A stretch of DNA of 64,000 nucleotides from positions 124,001-188,000 of the forward strand of contig NZ_JABSNM010000009.1 in assembly GCF_013294065.1 (NCBI RefSeq), given 5' to 3'. The DNA comes from Sphaerotilus uruguayifluvii (GTDB lineage Bacteria; Pseudomonadota; Gammaproteobacteria; Burkholderiales; Burkholderiaceae_C). Both the position numbers and the translations under genes were made by a program. Below the pieces are notes generated by a model, which saw only the letters and a list, made by a program, of their open reading frames with translations, was not told where the DNA came from and did no database searches. How positions within the stretch are numbered: position 1 is the stretch's first letter; every line of letters starts with the position of its first letter. This document shows positions 32,494-41,404 of this stretch, in pieces.

Positions 32494-34467
32494 TCAGCCG
32501 TCCCGGTGCAGCCTGCGGAACTCTTCTTCCTCGGCCTTGCGCCGGCGCTCGACGCAGGTCGGATGCCGTGCGGACTCCGGCTTGCGGCACTGGGCGTCGA
32601 TGCACATCGCGTGTGCGATCAGGATGCGTCCTGCACAAGCTGTTTCGGGGGACTCGGGTGCGGTCTCGGCCGGTGCTGTCGCGGAGGCGGGAGCCGGTCC
32701 GGCGGGCCGGGAGGCCGTGCCCGCGCCCCCGGCTGCATGCTGGGAGGCCGCCTGGGCCTCGGTGGCCGCACGAGCCGCGGCTGCGGACGCGCGAGCGGCC
32801 GCAAGTGCAGCCCGGTCGGGTCTCGATGCCGCCAGGCCTGGCGCCGAGGCCGCGCCGGGGAGCGCCGTCGCCTGCGGCGCCGGCAGGACCTTCGGCCCGG
32901 CCGCGGGCGGCTCGCTCGGCAGCGGCATCGATGCAGCGGCGGTGTCGCGGGCGACGGGCGGTTCACGCTCCTCGGTGATGATCGGCGGCGGCGTGCGCGG
33001 CGCGTCGGCCTGCGATGCCACCGCCACGGGTGGCGTGGCGCTGGCCGCGGCCTGGGCCGGTTCGGGGGCGGGGCCGCCCCGGCGTCCGAGCAGCAGCGCG
33101 GCCGCGCCGACCAGCAGCAGCACCGCCGCCGCGGCCGCCAGCCAGGGGCCGCGCTGCGAGGCGGAGGTGGCGGGCGCCGGTGCGCGGGCCTCCGCCGGAG
33201 GCGGGGCCGACATTGCGGGGGCGGCTGCGGTCGGGGGGCGCGGGGCGGTGCCGGGGGCCGTCGCCGGGTCCGGCAGCACGATCTTCATGTCGCGGCCGGT
33301 GCGCGGCTCGGTGCCGCCGCCGCGCATCGACGGCGTGGTGGCGCGGGGCACCATGCCGGCGACCTCCGGCGTGGCCGGAGGCAGGCCGGTCACCGGCGCG
33401 GGTGCGGAGGTGGGTGCGGAGGCGGCATGACGCGTGACCGGGTGCTGGGTCACGCGCCGCGGCAGGCCGCCGGTCGGCTCGGTGACGACGACGGTGCGGT
33501 CCGGGTCGATGTCCTGCGCATTGGCGGTGCCCGCCAGCGTCGCGTCCGGATCGAAGCCGGGCATGACCGAGGGCAGCAGGCCGAGCAGGCGCATCAGCGC
33601 CTCGACGCTCTGCGGCCGCCCGTCCGGGCGCACCGCCAGCGTCTGCTGCCAGGCGTTCAGGAAGGCGTCGCTGTAGCGCAGGCCACGCTCGGCCTGCAGC
33701 CGTGCGCCGATCTCGGGCAGCGGCACCATCTCGTCCTGCAGCGTGCGCGCGGCCGCCGGCGGCGGCGGCCTGCCGGTCAGGCTCGCATGCACGACCGCGC
33801 CGAGCGCATAGAGGTCGGTCCACGGCCCCTGGCGCAGGTTCGGCATCTCGGCGTACTGCTCGATCGGCGCGTAGTTCGGCTTCAGGATCGCGGTGAGCGT
33901 CTGCGTGCGGTCGCTGATGACCTGGCGCGCGGCGCCGAAGTCCAGCAGCACCGGCCGGCCGTTGCGCAGCAGCAGGATGTTGTCCGGCGAGACGTCGCGG
34001 TGGTAGATGTGCTGCGCATGCAGCGTCTCGAGGGCGCCCAGCAGCGGCACCAGCACGCCCATCAGCCAGACCTCGCCGGGCGGCGCCGGCATCTGGCGCA
34101 GCGTCTGCGCCAGCGTCTGGCCCTGGTAGAGCGGCATCACCATGTAGGCGGTGCCGTTGCCTTCCCAGTAGCGGAAGACCTTGACCAGCGCCGGATGGTC
34201 GAAGCGCGCGAGCATCTTCGCCTCGAGCATGAAGCTGCGCAGCCCGGCACCGAAGGTCTCGCCATGCGTGCGCCCGCGTGGCTGCACCGAGCCGTCGCTG
34301 CCGCGCGAGGCCAGCAGCCCTGGCATGTATTCCTTGATCGCGACCTCGCGCTCGAGGTCGTGGTCGAAGGCGCGGTAGACGATGCCGAACCCGCCGACGC
34401 CGACCAGGCCGCGGATCTCGAATTCGCCCAGCCGGGTCCCGATGCTCAGTGTGCCTTCTTCGTCCAC
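32494..34467 (-). CDS. ppkA: Membrane-anchored Ser/Thr protein kinase, PpkA-like (kinase 2)
   Basis: A kinase of about 657 residues. The catalytic domain has GVGGFGIVY, VAIKEYMP (Lys45), HRDVSPDN (Asp158) and LDFGAAR (Asp176), then a long Pro/Thr/Ala-rich linker, one TM helix (WLAAAAAVLLLVGAAALLLG) and an Ala-rich periplasmic tail with a coiled-coil-like ARASAAAARAATEAQAA stretch and four cysteines near the end. It is paralogous to kinase 1. Being divergent from tagH-pppA, it is the better candidate for the PpkA that phosphorylates Fha. No ATG is available; a GTG at 34467 is the best start but has a weak ribosome site, so the N-terminus is uncertain. Confidence 0.88.
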   Translation of the reverse strand: MDEEGTLSIGTRLGEFEIRGLVGVGGFGIVYRAFDHDLEREVAIKEYMPGLLASRGSDGSVQPRGRTHGETFGAGLRSFMLEAKMLARFDHPALVKVFRYWEGNGTAYMVMPLYQGQTLAQTLRQMPAPPGEVWLMGVLVPLLGALETLHAQHIYHRDVSPDNILLLRNGRPVLLDFGAARQVISDRTQTLTAILKPNYAPIEQYAEMPNLRQGPWTDLYALGAVVHASLTGRPPPPAAARTLQDEMVPLPEIGARLQAERGLRYSDAFLNAWQQTLAVRPDGRPQSVEALMRLLGLLPSVMPGFDPDATLAGTANAQDIDPDRTVVVTEPTGGLPRRVTQHPVTRHAASAPTSAPAPVTGLPPATPEVAGMVPRATTPSMRGGGTEPRTGRDMKIVLPDPATAPGTAPRPPTAAAPAMSAPPPAEARAPAPATSASQRGPWLAAAAAVLLLVGAAALLLGRRGGPAPEPAQAAASATPPVAVASQADAPRTPPPIITEEREPPVARDTAAASMPLPSEPPAAGPKVLPAPQATALPGAASAPGLAASRPDRAALAAARASAAAARAATEAQAASQHAAGGAGTASRPAGPAPASATAPAETAPESPETACAGRILIAHAMCIDAQCRKPESARHPTCVERRRKAEEEEFRRLHRDG

Positions 34468-34529
34468 GCCGTCCGCCGCCAGGTTGTCGCCATCCCTGCC
34501 AGCGTAGCGGGGCAGGCGGGCGCCGTCTT

Positions 34530-34543
34530 GTGACTTTGGTCGA
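34530..34543. promoter_or_regulatory. Dyad motif copy upstream of kinase 2
   Basis: GTGACTTTGGTCGA; minus strand TCGACCAAAGTCAC. It lies 63 bases ahead of the kinase 2 start, in a 196-base divergent region with a second copy at 34582, the same two-site layout as before kinase 1. Confidence 0.5.
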
Positions 34544-34581
34544 TCCGGGCCGGCGCGACGGCGCCGACCGTGTCCGGGCGC

Positions 34582-34600
34582 ATGACTTTCGTTGCTTGCC
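34582..34600 (+). promoter_or_regulatory. Dyad motif copy upstream of tagH-pppA
   Basis: ATGACTTTCGTTGCTTGCC, 64 bases before the tagH start; nearly identical to the copy at 29264 and to the vgrG copy at 9807. Confidence 0.5.
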
Positions 34601-34663
34601 CGGTGCGCCGTGCCGAGCCGACACTGGCCCGGTCCGGTCACCGAGGATCCCGAGGAGGTTTCG

Positions 34664-36334
34664 ATGCAGCTGCTGATCCGTGCCGTGAGCCTGGCCGGCC
34701 AGCCCCTGACGCAGGCGGTCACCGGCCTGTTCGACACGCAGGGCGGCACGCTCGGCCGTGCCGAGACCTGCACGCTGATGCTGCCGGACCCGGAGCGGCA
34801 CATCTCGCGCCTGCAGGCCGAGGTCAGCTGCGGCGAGCGGGGCTTCAGCATCCGCAACGTCAGCCATGCCAATCCGATCATGCACAACGGCCGGCCGGTG
34901 CCCTCGGGCCGCAGCGCCGCGCTGGCCGACGGCGACGAGCTGCAGGTCGGCAGCTATCTGCTGGCCGTCAGCCTGCCGGAGCCGGCGCCGGCGCCTGGCG
35001 CCGCCCCGGCCGCGATGCCCGCTGCGCCCGAGCCGGGCGAGTTCACCCGGATGATCTCGGTGATCGGCGCCGCACCGGCGTCCGTGCCGGTCGCGTCCGG
35101 GGCGTCCGCCCCCGTGGCCGCCCCCGCGCCATCGCCGGTGCCCTCGCCTGCGGCGTTTCCGCCGGCACCGTCCGGGAGTGACCTGACGGATCCGTTCGCG
35201 TTCTTCGGCGGCGGGCCGGCCTCCACGCCGGCCCGCATGCGGGCACCCTCGCCGGATCCTGTTCCCGGCCCCGCCAGGCTGGGCACGGGGGGGGGCGATC
35301 CCTTCGGCGATCTGTGGGGGGCGCCGTCGGCGCATGCGCCGCTGCCCCCGTCGATGCCGGTGCCGGCGTCGGTGCCGGACGGTGCGCTGCCCTCGGCCTT
35401 CGGCGACCTGTTCGGCCCGGACGGCGGCGCCAGCGGCAGCGACGACGTGCTGTCGGACTTTTTCGGCGCCAAGGCGCCGCGCTCGCGTCCGCCGGCCGGC
35501 GACCAGGCGCTGCAGGACTTCCTGAATCCCCCGGCCGCTCCGGCGCCGGCGTCGCGCCCGCCGCTTGCCGACCGCACGCCCGAGATCCATGCGCCGATGG
35601 TGCTGCCGGTGCCGCCGGCGCCCGTCGCCCCGCCGGTCACCCCGCTGGTCACCCCGCCGCCGGCGCGGGCGGTGCCTGCCGCGGCCACGGGCTCCGAGGC
35701 GCTGTGGGCGGCCTTCTGCGAGGGCGCGGGCATCGCGGCCGAGCGGGCGCCGCCGGGCGGGCTGACGCCGGCGCTGATGCACGACATCGGCCAGATGCTG
35801 CACCACGCGATCGCCGGCACGCTGCAGCTGATCGCCGCGCGGGCCGCGACCAAGACGGAGCTGCATGCGCAGGTGACGATGATCCAGCCGCGGCACAACA
35901 ACCCGCTGAAGTTCTCGCCCGACGCGCGTGTCGCGCTCGAGCAGCTGCTGCAGCCGCCGCTTCGCGGCTTCCTGGCCGGACCGCCGGCGGTCGAGCAGGC
36001 GATGGACGATCTGGTCGGCCATGCGGTGGGCACGATGGCGGGCATGCGCGCGGCGCTCGACGGCGTGCTCGACCGCTTTGCGCCCGAGCCGCTGGAGGCG
36101 CGGCTCAGCGGCCGCTCGGTGATCGACAGCCTGCTGCCGATGCACCGGCGCGCACGGCTGTGGGAGCTCTACCTGCAGCATTTCCAGGCGGTGCGCGAGG
36201 AGTCGCGCGAGGATGTCCAGGCGCTGTTCGGCAAGGCCTTCCTGCAGGCCTACGAGGAACAGCTCGACCGGCTCGACGCCGAACGGCGGGGTGGCGGCGG
36301 CGAGACCGCGGCCGACCCGGGGAGCGCACGATGA
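34664..36334 (+). CDS. tagH: T6SS FHA-domain protein TagH/Fha
   Basis: A 556-residue FHA protein. In threonine-phosphorylation-controlled T6SSs, Fha is phosphorylated by PpkA and promotes assembly. The FHA domain occupies about residues 15-105 (LGRAETCTLMLPDPERHISR, where Arg and Ser/His bind phosphothreonine, and HANPIMHNGRPV). A long Pro/Ala/Gly-rich linker with repeated DPFGDLW/FGDLFGPD-like acidic-aromatic patches spans about 110-345. The C-terminal T6SS FHA-associated domain (about 350-530) contains LMHDIGQMLHHAIAGTLQLI and NNPLKFSPD. GAGGAGG lies 6 bases ahead of the ATG. The stop overlaps pppA. Confidence 0.93.
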   Translation: MQLLIRAVSLAGQPLTQAVTGLFDTQGGTLGRAETCTLMLPDPERHISRLQAEVSCGERGFSIRNVSHANPIMHNGRPVPSGRSAALADGDELQVGSYLLAVSLPEPAPAPGAAPAAMPAAPEPGEFTRMISVIGAAPASVPVASGASAPVAAPAPSPVPSPAAFPPAPSGSDLTDPFAFFGGGPASTPARMRAPSPDPVPGPARLGTGGGDPFGDLWGAPSAHAPLPPSMPVPASVPDGALPSAFGDLFGPDGGASGSDDVLSDFFGAKAPRSRPPAGDQALQDFLNPPAAPAPASRPPLADRTPEIHAPMVLPVPPAPVAPPVTPLVTPPPARAVPAAATGSEALWAAFCEGAGIAAERAPPGGLTPALMHDIGQMLHHAIAGTLQLIAARAATKTELHAQVTMIQPRHNNPLKFSPDARVALEQLLQPPLRGFLAGPPAVEQAMDDLVGHAVGTMAGMRAALDGVLDRFAPEPLEARLSGRSVIDSLLPMHRRARLWELYLQHFQAVREESREDVQALFGKAFLQAYEEQLDRLDAERRGGGGETAADPGSAR

Positions 36335-37086
36335 TCGACATCGACCTGGCGACCTGCCTGGAGGCCGGCCGCCGCGACCACAACGAGGACGATCTGCGCA
36401 GCGGCCATGCGGGTCTGCTGAGCTGGGCGGTGCTGTCCGACGGCGCCGGCGGCCACCGCCGCGGCGACGAGGCCTCGCGCGAGGTGGTCGCCACGATCGA
36501 CGAGCGGCTCGCGCAGGCCAGCCAGGGCGGGCATCTGCAGGCGGCGGCGCTGGCCGAGGCGGTGGAGTGCGCGCACGGCCGCCTGTCCGACGCGCAGGCC
36601 GGCAGCGCCGGGCGCCAGCGCATGCATGCGACCGTCGTGGCGCTGTGGATCGACCGCGGGCGCGGCGAGGCGCTGTGGGCGCATGTCGGCGACAGCCGCC
36701 TCTACCGGGTGCGCGACGGCCGCGCCGAGGCGCTGACCCGCGACGACAGCGTGGTGCAGCAGATGGTCGATGCCGGTTTCCTGACGCCGCAGGCCGCGCG
36801 CCACCATCCGCGCAAGAACCAGCTGCTGAGCGCGCTCGGCGGCGCCGAGCCGGTCGAGGTCCATGTCACCGCGCAGGCGCAGCCGCTGCACGACGGCGAT
36901 GCCTTCCTGCTGTGCAGCGACGGCTGGTGGGACACGCTCGAGGCCGAGGCGATCGCGCGCTCCTGCCAGGCCAGCGCCGACGCCGCGCGCTGGCTCGCCG
37001 CGATGCGCGACGACATCGCCGCGCAGGCCCTGGCGACGCAGGACAACTTCTCGGCGGTGGCGCTGCGGCTGCACCGGCGCCGCTGA
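36331..37086 (+). CDS. pppA: T6SS PP2C-type protein phosphatase PppA
   Basis: A 251-residue PPM/PP2C metal-dependent Ser/Thr phosphatase. The conserved acidic metal ligands are present: RDHNEDD near the N-terminus, DGAGGH, HVGDSRLYR, SDGWWD and the C-terminal TQDNFSAVAL. PppA reverses phosphorylation of Fha and so antagonises the kinases of this island. The ATG overlaps the tagH stop (ATGA). The length is normal and the enzyme should be cytosolic. Its gene ends 57 bases before the convergent tagF. Confidence 0.95.
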   Translation: MIDIDLATCLEAGRRDHNEDDLRSGHAGLLSWAVLSDGAGGHRRGDEASREVVATIDERLAQASQGGHLQAAALAEAVECAHGRLSDAQAGSAGRQRMHATVVALWIDRGRGEALWAHVGDSRLYRVRDGRAEALTRDDSVVQQMVDAGFLTPQAARHHPRKNQLLSALGGAEPVEVHVTAQAQPLHDGDAFLLCSDGWWDTLEAEAIARSCQASADAARWLAAMRDDIAAQALATQDNFSAVALRLHRRR

Positions 37087-37143
37087 GGCGGGAGCAGGTG
37101 CTGGAGGGCGGCCGGGGCTTCGGCCGCTCGGCCGTCCCGTGGC

Positions 37144-37758
37144 TCAGTCGCGGCCGTCCAGCAGCGCGTCGAAGTCCGCGTCCTGCGGCAGGCCGGCGAC
37201 CGGTGCGGCCAGCGGCGCCTGCGCGTCTGGCCGCAGGGCCTCGTCCGGGCTCCACCACAGGCCGTGGCCGGCGGGCACGGCGCGCTCGACCAGCCGTCGC
37301 GGCAGGGCGGCGGCCGTCGCGGCAGCCGGACGTGGCGGCAGCGCCTGCAGCGCCGCCTCGAGCCGCTCGACGCTGGCACCGGGGCGCAGGCAGTCGCGGC
37401 CCGCCTCGGCCAGCGCGTCCAGCCAGCGCTGCAGCCCGGCCGGATCGTCCGGCGGGCCGGCGCTCCAGCCCGCGGCCAGCAGCAGCGGGAAATAGCGTCC
37501 GACCCGGTCGACGCTGGGCATCAGCACGCCGCTCCACCATTGCGGATCGACCACGCCGGGCGACCAGAGGAAATGCCACAGCGGCGCGCCTAGGTAGAGC
37601 TCGAGCCAGCGCTCGCCCAGCCGCGCGCGGCTCGAGGCCAGGCCGGCGCTGAGCCAGGCGTCGCAGCGCGCCAGCATCGGCGGCGGCAGCCGGCGCGAGC
37701 CGAAGTCGCCCAGCGCCGGCAGCTTGCCGAACCAGCCGCAGTCCGGTGCGCCGGGCAT
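37144..37758 (-). CDS. tagF: T6SS-associated protein TagF (SciT)
   Basis: A 204-residue TagF/DUF2094 protein. TagF proteins act as post-translational repressors of the T6SS, reported to work on Fha independently of PpkA. Family blocks: the N-terminal GWFGKLPALGDF, then the WLELYLGAPLWHFLWSPGV block and GRYFPLLLAA. It is the last gene of the tssJ-tssK-tssL-tssM-tagF operon, starting 3 bases after tssM ends. Confidence 0.93.
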   Translation of the reverse strand: MPGAPDCGWFGKLPALGDFGSRRLPPPMLARCDAWLSAGLASSRARLGERWLELYLGAPLWHFLWSPGVVDPQWWSGVLMPSVDRVGRYFPLLLAAGWSAGPPDDPAGLQRWLDALAEAGRDCLRPGASVERLEAALQALPPRPAAATAAALPRRLVERAVPAGHGLWWSPDEALRPDAQAPLAAPVAGLPQDADFDALLDGRD

Positions 37759-37761
37759 CGC

Positions 37762-40700
37762 TCAGAGTTCGGTCGGACAGCTGAAGGCGCGCAGCGCCGG
37801 CAGCCGCAGCGGGTTCTGCACGCTGCTGGAGATGAGCTCGAACACCGCCTTGCGGCCCTCGATGTCGAAGGTGGCGGTCATGCGCTCCGGGCCGCTGCCG
37901 GGCGTGATCTGCGCCCGGTCCATCAGCCGCAGCAGCGCCCACGGGCCTTCGGTGCTCAGGCCCGCGCTGCCGCCGGCCGGTGCCGGGCTGATGCTCAGCC
38001 GGATCTGCGCGCCGCCGCGCGGGCTCGGCCACTGCAGCCGCGTCAGCGTCGCCGGGCCGTGGGCGTAGCTCAGCGTCTGTCCGCCGGCGTCGATCTGGAA
38101 CTGCAGGATGGCCGGATCCATCGACACCGGCCGGAAGTCGACGCTGACGACCGGCGTGGCGCCGCCGCGGAAGAAGGCGTCGCGGATCTCGGCCGCATGC
38201 TGGAAGGACAGCAGCGCCGCCGAGTTCAGGCCCATGCGCGCGCCCTCGACCGCGCGGAAGGACCAGGGCCGGGTGGTGGTGTCGACATAGGGCGCGAGGT
38301 TCTTCTGCACGAACTGGTCCATCTGCCCGCCCGGCGCGAACAGCCGGCTGAAGTCGTCGAGCGTGACGTCGCGGCTGCTGGCGCGGTCGAAGGGATAGCG
38401 GCCGCCGATGGCCTGGCGGCAGAAGTCGCCGATCTCGGCGCGGATCGCGCTGCCCAGGCCCTCGCGGGTCGCGCCGAGCGCGGCGCTGGTGCCGCTGGCG
38501 ACCAGGCGCTCGACCATCGCGCCCAGCGGCGGCGGCAGCTGGCCGGCGCTGGCGCGTGCGCGCGCCGGCGTCGGCGAGGGCGGCGGCGGCGTGCGCGACT
38601 GCGTCGCCGCCTGGGTGGCCTGCAGGAAGACCGCGATCTCGTCGAGCAGCCGCACCGCGTCGTCCAGCGGCACCGGTCCCTTGGCGTCGGCGGTGCCGAC
38701 CAGCTCGTGCAGGCGCACGAAGCGGTCGTCGACCAGGCTTTTCTCGAGCGGCTCGCGGCCGGGCTGCAGCGCCTCGACCGCCCGGCCGGCGGCGCCGTCG
38801 CCGAGGATGGGTGCCAGCACCCGGTCCTTGAGCCCGCGCGCGGCCTCGCGCACCGCGCTCTCGGCGCCGGGGGCTGCCGGGCGTGCCAGCGTGGTCTCGT
38901 CGGCGGCCGCGCGCAGCAGCCGGCGCAGCGGCGCGCTCGGTCCCGGCAGCGCCAGCGTCTGCGCGACCTCGATGGCCTGCGCCAGCGTCTCGGTCGGGCG
39001 CAGCCTCAGGTCGGCGAGGTAGTCGCTCCACAGCCGGGCGTAGTCGTTCAGGTAGAGGCGGCGCACCTCGTCGGCGAGCCGGGCCTGGCCCTGCGGATCG
39101 GCCGCGGCGACGCTGCGCGACTCGGCGGCCAGGCCCAGCACCCAGGACTCCTCGGCCGCCAGCTCGGTGGCCAGCAGCGGCACCAGCCGGTCGAAGGCCT
39201 GGTGGCCGGCGCGGGTGTAGAGCGCCGGCAGGCCCTCGTTGAGCGGCCGGCCGCTGCCGCGCACCAGGATGCGGGTGACCTCGGGGCCGCCGGCGGCGGT
39301 CGCGGTGAAGGCGCCGAGCTCGGCCGGCAGCAGCCCCGGCAGGCGCAGCCGGCTGTAGACGCGCTGCGCCAGCGGGATCTGGCGCAGCCGCTCGCGCGCC
39401 GCCTCGACCAGGGCGCGGTCGAGCGGCCGCGACGGCGTGCTGGCGCCGCGCGCCAGCAGCGCGTCGAGGTGATGCTCGAGCGCGGCGCGCTGCGTCGCGT
39501 CCAGCCGGCCGGCCAGGCTCTCGTCCCAGTCGGCGCGCAGGTAGACGGCCAGCCACTTCGCGTCGAAGTGCTTCGGGTCGTGCAGCATCAGGTAGGTCTT
39601 GAGCACGTCGTACTGCGCCTCCGGCCGGGCCGCGCCGGCTCCGGCGGCCAGGCGCTGCTCCAGGCCGAGCGCCAGCCGCGGCAGCAGGCCCTCGGTCTGC
39701 ATGCGCTCGAGCGCCTGCGCGGAGGCGTCCTGCAGCTTGTCGCCCTGGTACAGGCCGAAGTGGCGCCCGGGGCTGTCGTCGACCTCGGCGATGCGGCGCG
39801 TGGCCTCCAGCAGCGGCAGCAGCGCGGCGGCATCGGGCTGCTGGCGCGCCGGCGTGGTGCGCAGCTCGGCCTCGAGCGCGGCGGCGCGGGCGTCGACCGC
39901 GGCGAGGTCGTCGCGGTTGAGCGCATGGCTGCGCAGCCACAGGCCGGCGGCCAGCAGCGCCACCAGCGCCAGCGCCGCATAGGCGCCCGTCGCCATCAGA
40001 TGACGGCGCTTCTCCCATTTCAGCCGGGTGCCGCCCAGCGCGCTCTCGGCGAAGACCACCTCGCGCAGCAGCCGCTCGAGAAAGAAGCTGCGGCCGCTGG
40101 CGGCCAGCGGCGGCAGCGCCGCGCGCTCGAGGCCGAGCTGCCGCGCCATGCCGCCGAGCATGCGGTCCAGCGGCGTGCCTTCCTGCGTGCCGCTGATGAA
40201 GTAGACGCCGCGCAGCATCGGGTCGGCCTCGAAGGGCGAGGGCGCGAACACCTCCTCGACGAACTCGCGCAGCACCTCGCGCAGCGCGTCGAACTGCTGC
40301 GGGAAGGCGTAGATGCGCGCGCGCAGCGCCGGATCGCGCTCGGCCTGCAGCCGCTCGATCAGGCCGTCGGTGAGGCGCTGCCCGAGCCGGTCGAACTCCG
40401 TCGTCAGGCCGGAGGCGTCGCTGTGCAGCCGGGCATCGAGCGGGAAGGTGAAGCCCCAGGGCGCGGCGCGCTGCTCGCGGTCGAGCGTCGCGAAATAGTC
40501 GGTGAAGCCGGCGAGCAGGTCGCACTTGGTCACCAGCAGGTACAGCGGCATGCGCACGCCGAGCTGCTCGTGCAGCTCCTGGATGCGCGCGCGCACCGCG
40601 GCGGCCTCGCGGGCCCGCTCGGCCGCGCCGCGGGTGAGCAGGTCGGCGACCGAGACGGTCACCAGCACGCCGTTGAGCGGCTGGCGCGGCCGGCCGTCGC

Positions 40701-41397
40701 GCAGCAGCGCCAGGAAGCCGTTCCAGGCGCTGCGGTCGGTCTCGCGGTCGCTGTCCTGGGTGGTGTAGCGGCCCGCGGTGTCGATCAGCACCGCCTCGTC
40801 GGTGAACCACCAGTCGCAGTGTCGGGTGCCGCCGATGCCGGCGATGCCGCGCTGGCCTTCCTGGCCGAAGCGGCCGGCCAGCGGGAAGCGCAGGCCGGCA
40901 TTGAGCAGCGCGGTGGTCTTGCCCGAGCCGGGCGCACCGATGAACACATACCAGGGCAGCTGGTAGAGATGGCGCTGCGACAGCCGGTCCGAGAGCGCGT
41001 CGAGCGCGCCGCGGGCACGGCCGGGCGAGTCCGCGCGGGTGTCGAAGCGCATGCCGCGCAGCGTCTGCAGCGCCTGCTCGAAGCGCTCGCGCAGCAGCCC
41101 GAGCTCGGCGCTCTCGCCGCTGCCGGCGGCCGTGCCGGCGCCGGGCGCGGCGGCCAGGCCCTCGATCATGCGGGTGTTGGCCCGGCGCGCCTGCCAGAGC
41201 GACGCCAGCTGCACCGCCAGCCAGCCGCCGGCCAGCAGCGCGATCAGCGCGATGCGCACGCCCGCATCGGCCAGCGGCACCCGGCCGGCCACGGCCACCA
41301 GCGGGCCGACCCACCAGATCAGCAGCGCCAGCGCCAGCAGGCCCAGCGCGGCCAGCAGCCAGGGGTGCAGGATCCAGGACAGCAGCTTCTTCATCAT
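37762..41397 (-). CDS. tssM: T6SS membrane-complex protein TssM (IcmF)
   Basis: A 1211-residue IcmF-family protein, the central inner-membrane ring component that spans the periplasm to TssJ. Two N-terminal helices (about 10-35 and 45-65) are followed by a cytoplasmic domain with an intact Walker A GAPGSGKT (154-161) and a Walker B-like DTAGRY, a third TM helix (TGAYAALALVALLAAGLWL) and a long periplasmic part ending in ISSSVQNPLRLPALRAFSCPTEL. An intact Walker A is found in some but not all TssM proteins. The start (MMKK) is 7 bases after tssL. Confidence 0.97.
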   Translation of the reverse strand: MMKKLLSWILHPWLLAALGLLALALLIWWVGPLVAVAGRVPLADAGVRIALIALLAGGWLAVQLASLWQARRANTRMIEGLAAAPGAGTAAGSGESAELGLLRERFEQALQTLRGMRFDTRADSPGRARGALDALSDRLSQRHLYQLPWYVFIGAPGSGKTTALLNAGLRFPLAGRFGQEGQRGIAGIGGTRHCDWWFTDEAVLIDTAGRYTTQDSDRETDRSAWNGFLALLRDGRPRQPLNGVLVTVSVADLLTRGAAERAREAAAVRARIQELHEQLGVRMPLYLLVTKCDLLAGFTDYFATLDREQRAAPWGFTFPLDARLHSDASGLTTEFDRLGQRLTDGLIERLQAERDPALRARIYAFPQQFDALREVLREFVEEVFAPSPFEADPMLRGVYFISGTQEGTPLDRMLGGMARQLGLERAALPPLAASGRSFFLERLLREVVFAESALGGTRLKWEKRRHLMATGAYAALALVALLAAGLWLRSHALNRDDLAAVDARAAALEAELRTTPARQQPDAAALLPLLEATRRIAEVDDSPGRHFGLYQGDKLQDASAQALERMQTEGLLPRLALGLEQRLAAGAGAARPEAQYDVLKTYLMLHDPKHFDAKWLAVYLRADWDESLAGRLDATQRAALEHHLDALLARGASTPSRPLDRALVEAARERLRQIPLAQRVYSRLRLPGLLPAELGAFTATAAGGPEVTRILVRGSGRPLNEGLPALYTRAGHQAFDRLVPLLATELAAEESWVLGLAAESRSVAAADPQGQARLADEVRRLYLNDYARLWSDYLADLRLRPTETLAQAIEVAQTLALPGPSAPLRRLLRAAADETTLARPAAPGAESAVREAARGLKDRVLAPILGDGAAGRAVEALQPGREPLEKSLVDDRFVRLHELVGTADAKGPVPLDDAVRLLDEIAVFLQATQAATQSRTPPPPSPTPARARASAGQLPPPLGAMVERLVASGTSAALGATREGLGSAIRAEIGDFCRQAIGGRYPFDRASSRDVTLDDFSRLFAPGGQMDQFVQKNLAPYVDTTTRPWSFRAVEGARMGLNSAALLSFQHAAEIRDAFFRGGATPVVSVDFRPVSMDPAILQFQIDAGGQTLSYAHGPATLTRLQWPSPRGGAQIRLSISPAPAGGSAGLSTEGPWALLRLMDRAQITPGSGPERMTATFDIEGRKAVFELISSSVQNPLRLPALRAFSCPTEL

Positions 41398-41404
41398 CAG
41401 GCTC

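Noticed and set aside
29264-34600. Island motif as a sigma54 (-24/-12) promoter because of the TTGC in its extension
   Set aside because: No GG at the required 10-base distance before the GC; no sigma54 activator gene was seen in the window.
32494-34887. A longer N-terminus for kinase 2 reaching into the divergent gap
   Set aside because: It would translate through the shared dyad motif and has no kinase-family residues before the GTG at 34467.
36866-41314. Very long open frames antisense to the tssM region
   Set aside because: Opposite-strand frames stay open because of GC-rich codon bias; their translations are Ala/Arg/Gly-rich without domains, while the tssM frame has conserved motifs.
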